Shown piece after piece: positions 23,301 to 35,300 of a stretch of 64,000 bases of DNA (position 1 is the stretch's first letter; each line of letters starts with the position of its first letter). The stretch is taken from positions 4,216,001 through 4,280,000 of the forward strand of contig NC_134161.1 of the NCBI RefSeq assembly GCF_033958435.1, given 5' to 3'. Below the pieces are notes generated by a model, which did no database searches, was not told the DNA's origin, and worked only from the letters and a program-made list of their open reading frames with translations. Both the position numbers and the translations under genes were made by a program. This DNA comes from Carettochelys insculpta (lineage: Eukaryota > Chordata > Testudines > Carettochelyidae).

Positions 23301-26300
23301 AGCCTGAATTCACTGAGATGTGCCTGCGTCCGGGGTGTGTTTAAATGTGAAGTGGACATTTGTTCCCCTTTTTTTCTTTTAGGGTTAAAATTTGAAACTT
23401 AAAAAATGCTCATGAATGTTTGAAATATTTTGAGCAGCACTGCCTGTGTGCTTGGCTCATCTACCCTATCCGATGCTCTAGAGAAGCCTTTTAAAATGCC
23501 TGATTTCTTTTCAATTCCCCTGGGAAGGGAAAAAGGCATAGATGTGAGAGCTAGACCCTTCTGCAGGTGAATCTGCTCTGGCTCCTGGAAGAGCCCTGCA
23601 AAAATGTGGTTGAATTATATCAAAGGAATACATTTTGAGCAGATCATAATCAGAAATTCTGCAAAGGGAAGAAGTTCAATTGGTTGCATCATTTATTGAT
23701 TCCCCGCCCCCCAATTCTGTTCAGAACACTGGGGAATCTGTAATGGCTGGTTTAGGGTGTGCCCAGTGTGTGCAGGCATGGATGTACAGGTATGTGCTTT
23801 TAGAACATTGAAATACTTTTAATGTCCCAGTAACACCTTTTTGCTTTCTAAAAGCATCAACTCGGGCACACACGCGCAAGACTCAAAACTTCTTTCCCCT
23901 AAACCCACGTAGACAGATGCAAACAAGATAACAATCTCGCATTGTCTGTTGGTGAAGATGCACTTGGCACTGATCATTACAACACTAACTGAGTCAGAAA
24001 GTAAACTGTATAGTAAATGGTGTAGATTCAACAGTCAAGTTCTCTATCTGCTTTGGCATCATAGGTATTTGGAACAGGAAGTATCCATTTACCTGTTGAA
24101 ACCAAATGCTTGTTGTTAGCTTTTGATTCTCTGTATCCTGTAGGGAGAAAAATCAAATCAAATGTTTAACAAATGACATAACCCACTGAATGAATTGCAA
24201 AGAGAGAAGGCAACTTAACAAATCACACTGTTCTCAGATCAGAGAGGCTCTGCTGTGTGTTTTGGTGCTGTGCACAAGATCTAAGGTTGCTCAAAATGAA
24301 AGAGATGGGCAAAGTGTGGCTCATTATTTCTTTATTGTGGTGTCTTGTACATTTCACCCATTGAGAGTCATTTGGGTTTTGTGCTAAATCTATCAGGGGA
24401 TTTTGAAAATCTCTTCCACTCATCATTTCAAAAATACTCCCTCACTAACCAGGTAGCTCCTGCAATCTCTCCTCCTGTCTGTACTCTGCTACAAAGGATA
24501 GTCCCATTGCCTTTTACAGGATTACTCAAGGTTGGAAGCAGTGTGCCTGGTTACAGCAATTGGTAATAATGGGAGTTTCTCCTGTGCTTTCTGTGGGGCT
24601 TTCATGCAGTGACATGGGATTGAAGGCCATTTATGAAACAGGAAAATAGGGTGTGAAGGAATAGGATAAATATCTCTTTAAACAGCTGTTGAGCTCTCCA
24701 ATGTTTCTCAGTGTGCTCCATGGTTTAGAAGCCATCAAAACCAGCCCTGCGTTTGCAAGTTTGTGTGTGTTTCGTAAACATCTTTGTCTGGGACTCAGCT
24801 ATGCTCTTGTGATTCCTTCCTGTTGCTTTTGTTGCATGAAGAACTAAAGAATAAAACCACCAAACCTGCCAGGGGGCGCTCATGAAACACTTTCAACTCA
24901 GGTATTTGACTAGGTTTCAATTTGACTGCATCCCTGTACATTATTCTTTGATAAAGCCAGGCCACATAGAAGGATCCTTAGGGTTGTTTGGCTGTCACCT
25001 TGCTTCACGCCTGCCTGCAGCTCCCATTTCTTGTTCCTCTGTGGCTGAGCAATCCTCACCACAGTAAATTATCTTTGATCAAATAGCACTTTCACTGCAC
25101 TTGATGCTCTAAATGAATCATCAGTCTCTCTTTTGCACCCTAATTAGTGACTGTGACATTAATCAGGCTGCTAAGCGTAATACCATATTCTCAGCAAATC
25201 CCGGGCTAAAAATATGAGGCTGAGCTTTTATTTGTAATCAGGATATTCATAATTTTTCAAAGGGTGTTTCTTCAGCTGCTACCAGCAGCCACTTGTGCTA
25301 AAACTTTGTGTGGATTTTCCTGCATAAAAGAATCTGTGACCTCAAGCGAGGTGTAATTTTATGGTACATAGAAATTGCCTGCCTTTGTAATGATTCCACT
25401 TATTTTCTTTTTCTTCTCTGGTGGTATTATTTGTACGGTTGTAGAATGCAGGGGCACCAAATAAACAAGTAAGTTTGGCAGTATGAGCAGGGCTGCTATA
25501 TTACTAGCGTGATTCAAGTTAGGCATGTACTAATTGTGATATCAAGGCCTTAGTAATTCCTGAGGGGAAAGGTTTTTTCAAATGACTAGTATCTTGGGTT
25601 GAAGCAAAAGCATAAACTGAAGAAAGAGCGCTCCTTTGGACTGCAGGAGATCGTTTCTCCCAAAAGAGAAGGAATAAAGATGCTAGTTGTTAATGAAGTG
25701 TGACTCCCATCTTGGGGGAATAAAAGAGAATAGCAGGAATGCTTTGGGTCTGCTGTGGTATTCACCTATCTGTGCCATTTGGAAAGTGGATTTATCTCAT
25801 TTTGCTGTGAAAAGTGAGGTAGGGGATCACCAGCAACAAGAGAAGGAAGTACAGCACATCTTTCAGAACCCTTGGCTTGTTGCACAAGAGGCTGCATTGA
25901 GAATTGAGTGTGCCTAATCAAACACTTTTGCACAAAATACAAATGACCTGTTTCTATATGTCCGTGGGGGGGGCGGTGGTGCTGCATCAGCATCCCAGAC
26001 AGGACTTTCTTGGTGTATGCATGTAAAAGAAAAAAAAGAAAAGAAAAAGAGAAACTCACTTTTGTTTGGCCTTTTGGCTACTCTTCTTTGTTAGGGCTGA
26101 ATACCCGATATGTCCTCTTTTGGGGAGCTAGAATTTGCCTGTCAAAAGGATGAATTCAGTGATCTGGCAGCCCCCCACACCCCCCCCCATGCATTGAGCA
26201 TCTATGATGCTATGAATATGTATGATCTGTAAAAGGTGAATTAGATGACCGTAGCTTGGGCGAAGCAGGCTGCCATTTGGCTCCACTGATCGAGTTGCCT

Positions 26301-29300
26301 GCTACGGCCCACAGTAATAGTCCTATGCTCGATCAATGCCAGGCCAGATCCAGATTTGGACAAGGGATGGACTTAGCTCAAGATGAGTCACTTCTACCGT
26401 GTGGTCAACGAACATAAGGGATTCAGTTGACTTGCTGTGAAGATATTGATTTTTGCAGGAGAAATCAACATTTAACGCTCTTTCAACCAGTGTGCCCTGA
26501 AAGCTGTGCACCTGTGGGGCTGCTCAAGAGAGATCCAATTGCCATCCAGCCGATTAGCAGCGCACCAGGAGCAAGGGACTTTCTTTTGTTTTGATTTTGT
26601 ACCAGTGGAGCACATTTGCACATGCCTCGGGAGACGCAAAAATTATTCAGTAGGGGTATGGGGAAAAAAAACCCACTATGAAAAGAAAAGATGAGAGGGA
26701 ACTTTGCCTTCAGTCCTCTTCAATCCTTTGTGATTATACCTTGAACCAAAATGATCAGCTGCAGGACCGTCGGCCCACAAAATGCCAGAGCGACTGGACC
26801 AGCCCTTCCTTTTGTGGCACCACTTCTTCCATCGTTCCTGCTAATGTGTCTAGCTCTTGGGCACGCCTCCACTGTCTGCAGCGGCAGTGCCATCACCATT
26901 GTGTCTATTCCTTTGGTTCTCGCTATAAAAAGGCGTGTGCTAGTAGCTGTCCTGCACTTCCGGCTTTATTCCCCTCTTGGCCCACAGTGTTGGCGCAGGG
27001 TGAGAGAGGAGGAGAAAAGACATCTGCAGCTCAACTTGACTCTTATTTGTCAAGTGATACACGAAGTTCCTCAATGCCAGCTGGCTGGCGTAATTGGTTC
27101 TCTTGTGGTATTATTCACAGCTCTTCCCTCTTTCTTCTTCTGCTACCTTCCATCTTGCTTGTTAAAAGCGAAGGATATTTGGGAGAATTGGAATTGATTA
27201 GTCTTCCTAACAGAGGGAGACTACTTAGACTTAAATTGGTGGTTAGCAAATATACAGATAATTCCCACACATGCTTATTTATCGTCTCCAGTTCGGCAGA
27301 CTATAGAAACAGATGCCTCAGCGTCTGTCTGGGAGGCTCTAGTCAATGGAGTGGAATACAAAGGTATCTGGGATTTGGAATTGACGAAACTCAATATAAA
27401 CAAATTGGAGCTCTTCTCCGTTGACTAGATTATCTCCCTAATCAGGTTTCCCCAAGGTACTCATAATAACTTGATATTCTCAGACAAGACTAGTCTTTTA
27501 TGTAGATGAAACAGGCGGCAAAAGATCACAATAGAAGTCAGAGGCAGTGATGAAGATGGGGTAAGAGCTTTTCACACAAAAACAATGGTTGCTGAACAGT
27601 TCGTCTATTAGCACAAGCACCTGCTGAAGTCTCTACTGCATCAAGTCCTTTAAAGCCGATAGCTTCTTGATGACATTGGCTCTGGAGCCAAGTCTCTCAT
27701 TAGATTTATCTAACATGAATAACATGAATGTTATCTCACATGAATAACAATATTTTGTGTGTGCATTTGTTAGAGCCAAGTAAGCAGAGAACACTGTGAC
27801 TTTTTGTGCTACTGTACTCCTGGTCTGGTGTAATCATTTTGCCCGAACTCCCCTTCAGCTGACATCTGGTGAAGTGAAGATGAATTGAGAATATGTGAAG
27901 GTTTTGCTTGCAGACTAGGTAATTTACCATTATCTACTGAGTACTGAACATAATGAAGGACTCGTTACAGCTGAGATGGATAAATGCAAAATCCTAGACG
28001 GCTGCTGTTGGAGTTCTTTCATTTTAGTTACCGTAACCAAAAGGCATTTTTCAACTCCCCTGTTTCCCATTTTCTCCTTGGACAATGCTATTGGAAAGTA
28101 CATGGCAGGAGGAAGAGGATTCTGATGTGCTACACGCCTCTGGAAAGAAAGAGGTCCAATCGCTCACTTTATTAACACCCTAACTTCAGATCTTCACCTG
28201 CTCTGAATTGTAATCTCAATGCATAAGCAAGGAATTATATAGATGCACTATTAGAGGCAATTACAGTGCCTGTAGTTATTTGTTAATTCATGTAGCATAT
28301 TTCATTTAATTAATACAGTGCCCTCCCTCTGCCTATGTTAATACGCTTGCCTGCTCCTCAAATACATTTCGGCAGCTCCCAGAATATCAGAGTGTCTCAG
28401 GTAGTTTAGAGGAGGCACTTTGATTGGCACAGACTTTCTGACCAGGCTTAAAGAGAGACTACCAAAATGAAAATTCCTATTTTAATGTGTGTGGCCGATC
28501 TGCACTATTAAGGACATTTTAGGTTGTTAAAAAAGTACACACTTCCGTAAGTCTAATTTAAATCAGGCTGGCTATTTTGGTTGTTTCTTTTGTTACTTGT
28601 GTTTTCTTCAGGTCAGATGGTATGATTGCATTGCTCAGTTTTACTTTGCTTACAGCCAAGTGTTTTCCAAATATATTGCAGGACATTGCCATATCTGGAA
28701 CAACATCATTCCCAACGCACCAGCCCATGCACATTACTTTTTGGGTGTGATTATTTCCCTCTGTGTTCTGCTTGTGAAATATCAGGGGTAATAGGCTCTG
28801 AATGTTGAGTTTGCAATATCATCAATAGCACCCATGGAACACCTACATATAAGACCAGTAGACCCTGAGATACCAATGGGAACAAGTGATCGAGGAACTT
28901 TTGCATCATATCCCAGTAACAGACTCCTCTGATCTGATCCGATCTGATCTGGCAGCTGATGCTCCTTAAAAGAAAAGGCAGAGTATCATTTGCTCTCTCT
29001 CTGGTACTGAGGACTTTACATATAACACTCAGCACGTTGGGGCTCATTTGATCTTTTCCTTTCTGCTCTTTTCAGTTTCCCTGTCAATGGGGTCTTAGGT
29101 TTCTGAAGTCTCCCCAGTCTGTGTCTATTCACATCATTTTCTGATACCCTGACACACCAAAAGCATCCAAACCGCTTAAGCCAATGTTCATTATATGATA
29201 GCCTTGTCTGCTCTGAGCTCTTTGTGAAAATAGCCCTGCCTAGTTTTCTTAACCTACCACAAAGCTGTTTGACTGTGGGTTTCCAAAACTGCAAGGGTTG

Positions 29301-32300
29301 CTTTGAACCTGGGGTTTTCAACATAGGTTAAGGAAGCTAACACCCAAAAGATAAATCCCATTCAACTTGGAAGCCTGACTTTGTTTGGCTGTTCAGTAAA
29401 TCCCGAGCCTCACTCCTTAATGCTGTTCTAAAGGAAACAAATCAAAATAGTGGATTTACAGAAGCCTGTCTGTAATTTGTCTGTGCAACCTGTTGTAAAA
29501 CAATGTACCCGAAATATTTCTTCCTTGAACTGAGTAGTCAGGAATTATTTATACTTATTCTCGGCCTGAATTAAATTGACCATGCTGCTTTTAAAAACCT
29601 CTTTCTAGCATTTGGAAACTCCAGCAAGTCTTATTTAAAAGGAGCCGGGTAGCAGGAGCAAAGTGGTGTGTCAATAAACACACAGCTCCTTCTGCTGAAA
29701 AGGACCACATGCAGCCACTGACATGCATTCAACTCCGGTCTCCACCCAGCAGATTCTACCGTATTGTGAACAGCGGGACGCTGTTGCAAATGAGCTTGAG
29801 GTTCAGTTTACCACATCCAGCACTGCATGGAGAAAGAGATCAAGGTAAATGGTGGTGGCTTTTGACCAGTTTCTGACGGGTCTCACTCCTTTGCTGTAAT
29901 TCCGTAAAAGGTGCCTGGTCAGACGGTGCAAAGTAGAATTTCTGGGCTGTTGGGCATCTGGGGCTGAGCTTCCTGAAAAACAAATGACTTTGGTTAACTA
30001 GGCCTGGCAGGCAGAAGAGGAATTGTTGTTAGTTCTTGTTATTGCTGAGGTTGGGTTTATTTTTGTGCAGGCTGACTGACTGGGAAAGGAGTTGGGGCAG
30101 AGAAGGCAGAGCTTATTGAATTTAAGTGATGTAATATTTTGGACCAAGACGGCAGGAGAACACATGACAGAAGTGAGGTCTGGGAATTTGGGAAAAAAAT
30201 ATTGATAATATACCTGACAAATGTGGACTTCTGGGGCAATATATGTTAAGTGGCTTGCCGGGACATCCCTAAAGACAGGTTAAAAAAAGTTCTTCATCCT
30301 TCTGATTAAGGAACTACCCAGCCTTTCCCAAGTGCTCTTGAGCAGTGTGGGGGTGCGGGGTCATGGTCTGACGTGTTACATTGTCCGTAAGACCAAGATC
30401 AAAGGCCCAAGCTGGACAAAGAAAAGGCTGATCTGCCTAGTCCTTGTTCTGGCTTCAGATCTAAATGGATGAATTTGTAACCACAGGGAAAACCCAGTTC
30501 CGGGCTTTCAAGGACTGACTCCCACCAGGGCCCTATTCTGGAGTCAGGGGTGATCTCTGTTAAGATTTTTTTCCACCTGTGTGTAGGTTCTGTTACTATT
30601 TCTGTTTTCTCAGTAATGTTTTTACCTTAAGAGTAATTAGCTTGTTTATAAGAGGCTTGGGGAGCTTGAAACACAGGTTGTACCTCTGAAATCCAGGACA
30701 CTCTTGTCTGGCAACAGCTGTGATCTGGCAGGACCAGAGATTCCTGATGGCGGGAGGTCAGAGCGGGGCAAGATGGGAGACTGGTAGCTGGGAGCCACAG
30801 CCAGGCCAGCAGCAGCGTGGCCAGGAAGCAGGCAGCCCATGGCCGGGAAAGTGGCAGCTGGGGAACTGCGGCCAGGAAGCCAGCAGCCCACTCCTGGGGT
30901 GTCCAGAGGACCAGCAGCTGTGGCTGAAAAGCCACAGAAGCTGGAAGTTGCAGGCAGCTGCTTGGAGGAGAACCCAGAACTGGGGGTGGCAAGCCAGCAT
31001 TGATCTTCCCGGGCCAGCAAAATCCCTCATATGGGACCACTCACGTCCTGAGGATACTGGATCAGGGCGGTCAAATCTGTACAAGCGATATGCTGGTCAT
31101 AGACCTCAGAGTAAAAGTGAAGCTGAGATGCTGGCCTTTGCTTGCTGTGAGATGGGAAGCTGCGAAGCCCTAAAACGCCACTTTGGAGGAAGTGTCAGAG
31201 GGGCAGCCAAGCTAGTCTGTATTCTCAAAAACAACAAGAAGTCCTGTGGCACCTTCTAGACTAACACACATACTGGAGCATAAGCTTTCGTGGGCAAGCA
31301 TCTGACGAAGTGGGTCTTCGCCCACGAAACCTCACGCTCCAGTATATGTGTTAGGCTATAAGGTGCCACAGGACTTCTCGTTTGGAGGAAGTGAGATGTG
31401 GGACCTTTCCCAAGAAAGGTGACAGCTGGGAGCCAAAAGCCTTGGTGTGGGTGTCCTCCAGGGAGCACAGATGGTGGACATACAGGTGTAGTTACCCTGA
31501 AACTGATCCAGGAGTGAAAAATCACTTTACATTTAGGCTGTTGGTTGGCTCTAGCATTGGTTTAGTAGTTGCCAAAAGTTTTCAGCACCTAATGGTAGTT
31601 TTGTGGCCTTTTGGAAATGAATTCGTTTCTCAGTGTACAAAATGTAACCTGTTAAAACAGTATCAACCCACCGGGCCGTGATTGGCAGCCTCAGAAGGGG
31701 AGCCTGGCCCAAAAGCTGATCTCTCCCATGCAGCTCCCTTTCGCCCCGCTGCAAGCCTGTACGGCAGCGCGTAGAGAGCGTCTGGTGCTGTCTGTGCTGT
31801 CGCTGCCCTGGGGGTGCTTGGAAAGAGTCGGTCTCCGGATGAAGTCACGATATTGTTCACTGGTGCTAAGATCACTGTGTTTATTTATCCTGATTGGTAA
31901 TTGATCGCCTTCCTGTTTACGAACTTTTCCTTCTGTGTTCTGTGGATCTCATTGAAGAACTAGATGAAGCAGCAGCATGTGAGCTGGAATTTAGTGAACC
32001 CACGAATTGCTCTGATTTGGAAGCTAGTAAGGGTCTGATCTCTCTTCCTCACCCCTTTAACCCCCACCCCACCTTACAGACATGCTAATCAGGAAACCAA
32101 AAGCCCTGCTCGCATTGTAAAAAGAAGGAGAGGTGGGGGGGAATTCAGCTTGCGTCCTGCAAGAGGCCTCCCTAGCCCTCTGAGTGGTACAGGTGGAGGG
32201 AAGGAGAAATGAAGACCAGCAATTGTAAGTGACATATGGCTGAGTGCTCCTTCTGAAATGCAAAGCGATATTGTGCTCATGAGCTTTGCCAGGCCTCGGG

Positions 32301-35300
32301 GAGCACAGCCTCACCAATGCATTGGGCTGAAGCAAATTGCCCATGTGCTTGAAGGAAATCTAATCTGCGGTGTCCTGCATAGGCAGTTGCCGGAGTACTC
32401 GGTGCTTTTGATGGCAGTTTTGATGAGCTGCTGAAGGTATGAGAGAGCCAACAGAAACTGTAAATGAGATCTCCTTTCCCTGCATGCCAGACCTGCTTCT
32501 ACCCATTCCTTTATGAAGCCCGTGGTGCCGCTAACTGCCAGAGGCAGCAATTTCTATGATTTATCAATGTCATAGAGAACAAAATACTACAGACTGTGCG
32601 GTAGGTGCCCTGGCGGGAGCAGGGAAAAGTCACCTTCGATCTCGTCAGAGCTATGGGCCAAATGAGAGTTTCATTCTCTAGTTACGCTCTCAGCAGCAGC
32701 CTCACCTGCTCAACACCCCCTGAGGGGGGCTCCCCTGAGTTTTCAGATATGGTCATTTAAATAAGAGCAGCATGTACAATCCCAGCTGAGGCCCCCCCTC
32801 ACCATGGTTCCTGCCAGCTCAGCTAGGGGATAGGTCTCCCAGCTGAGTCCAGCTCTTGTATGGCTCCGATCAGCACTGGTGGGGAGGGGACAACCTCCCA
32901 CCTGAGTCCCTTGCAGTACAGTTGTGAGCAGCATAGTCCAAGTGTTGTTGCCTTTGAGCTCAGCAAGCGAAGATGCTGCATATTGACCACAAGGATCTGC
33001 TTTGGGGTCTGGGTTTTGGAACGCCCATGCAACGTGCACAGCTGCCAGAGGAGTTTGTCTTTACATCTGTCCAGCTGACGAAGGTGAGACACAGCTCTTT
33101 GCAGTTCTTACCAATGCCTTTTGAAGTGCTTGCGAGCGGGAGCTTTGGACAGTAACATGAGACAGAGTTTTTCCTCCAGGAGCTGATACTGCTTCTTGTG
33201 TGAGCCCAGAGCATAAGGCCTAGTGTATAAGACCATGGGCTGTTGACCCAAGTTGCACAACTTTAGCTAAGTGAATAACATAGCTGAAGTTGACATATTT
33301 AGATCTGCTTACTATGGTAAGTGGACAGAGGATGCTCTCCCAACAACTTCCCTTCCTTTTCTGGAGGAGTACCGGAGTTGCCAGGGAGAGAGTTTGGACA
33401 TGATAAATCAACTTCTGCGGGATCAATTGCAGTCTGTTGAATTGGGGGTTATTGAAAACATGTACTAAGATAACAGCAGGGATGGAGTTCCTCTGGCTGG
33501 AGATCATGTCAGCAGACACCCATCCTGAGGAGGGAGCATAGAAATTACCAGACCAGAGTAGATTTATCCATCTAATCCAGCATCTGTTCTCCAACAGTGG
33601 CCAGTACCACATGCTTCAGAGAAAGGTAGGGGTTTGGTAGATGTGTGATCATGTGCCCCATGTAAAAGTCTCATCCTTATTCCTAATGATTAGAGATTTG
33701 ATTAAACCCTGGATCTTTGGTTTTTATCTCCCATCCAATACTTTCTTTTGTTAATATAGAATAGTCAATTGAAACTCTGGATATTCTTATCCTCCACAGA
33801 GGAGTCTAATCTCTTTGATTCTTGCTATGTTCTTTGCGTCCACGATACCAAGTGGCAATGAGTTCCACAGTCTAATTACATGGCAAGTTTAAAAACATGA
33901 TCATGTGCCCATTTTGAAACAGCAGGAGCAACTTCAGGATTCACAGCCCCTGCTTAATCTTTCAGAAAACAGAGCCAATAAGGAGGTTTTTCAGCACCTT
34001 TTTAGCGATATCAATTGCAAAATAATAGCACTTCTGTTAGGAAAGCAAATTGGCCAGAGCAGGATTAATTACAACAGAGACAGATTAAGAATGTAAGTGA
34101 CCATTAAGTAACACTAAATTATTCCACTGAGAGCTAATGTGACATTCACGTGAGCATTAAACCAATCCCATATCAGCACTGTCGGAACAGAGACAAAGAA
34201 TCCATGAAGAGTGACTCACCAAGGGTATAGCAACTGTAAATTCTCAGGGCATATAATGCACTAATCCACACTGCTTATGATTGTTAGGAAGGGTCACCTG
34301 GAAATGGAACATCTTTGTATCATTGTGGATGTCAAGGGGTGGGGGTAGGGGTCCAGGGGACAGCAGGATGGATGTGAACGGAAACAGACTGGAAATTAGG
34401 CTGTTTTCTAATCCATCTTTTCGCTTGTGGATACTTGAGTTAATCAGTGTTGTCTGGGTCTGCCTCAGGCTCCTTGACCCAGATCCACAAGGTGCTTAGG
34501 CCCCTAACTTCCAAGTCAATTAATACAGTATAGATCAGAGTTACACACAACATTTTCGGGGAGGCTACTCCCAATGTGGCACTGCCTGCAGAGGGGAAGG
34601 GAGCATAGATCCTGGCAGGGTGGGCAGATAACTCATCCTTTTACACAGATCAGGATCAGTCCTGAGAGATGTACAGTACAGATGAAGGAAAGGACATTCT
34701 TAAATCTTCTGGATTTCCTGGCCAAACAGGCAAACTGTTAACATTGCTTCTGTGCCCAATGCCCATTAATTTAAGTTGGTTTAGGAGGGGCCTAAATGCC
34801 TTTTAAAATCTGGCCCAAAGTCCTCAGTACCTTGCAGAATTGAATCCATCAGAAATAAGTGAGTCTGTGCCTTCCATATGATTTGGAGGTAGGGGGAACA
34901 CATGCATACTTTTTTCATTGCCTTTCAATCAGCTCTCTCTGGACCCTTGCAGGGTAGTTTGATGTTCATATCTATGCGACTGGGACGGGATTGCCATGAC
35001 ATTATAGTTCCTGTCTTCATTGACCCTGCACAAGTTCATCAGGTTTACATGAGTACGGTACGAGCCACAGGTCTTGTCGCACAATTTCACAACCACAGTG
35101 ATCAGCACCTGGAAACACTTGGATATTGCCAGATCCTCAGACTACTGCATAACTACTGTATAGCCCACAAACAGAAGAATTAGTGAAATACAAGACCTAC
35201 TCTGACAACGGCCACCACAGCACTGTCACTGTCCATGCAGATGGTTCTGGTTTTCAAGTGACAGTGGTAACAAAATCAGCAAGGAAGAAAACTCCAGTTG

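Larger units (their letters stand above)
24138..29811. other. HTR3B intron 2
   Basis: 5.7 kb. Contains the AT-rich block at 25.05-25.43 kb, a hAT-like MITE, the 248-codon frame, and another AT-rich unique block near 28.2-28.34 kb with ttaattcatg and catttaattaatac words. No coding exon seen. Confidence 0.6.

Noticed and set aside
30627..31259. Overlapping open frames on both strands (137 and 179 codons)
   Set aside because: They coincide with the GC-rich interior of a mariner-like element; composition keeps several frames open at once.
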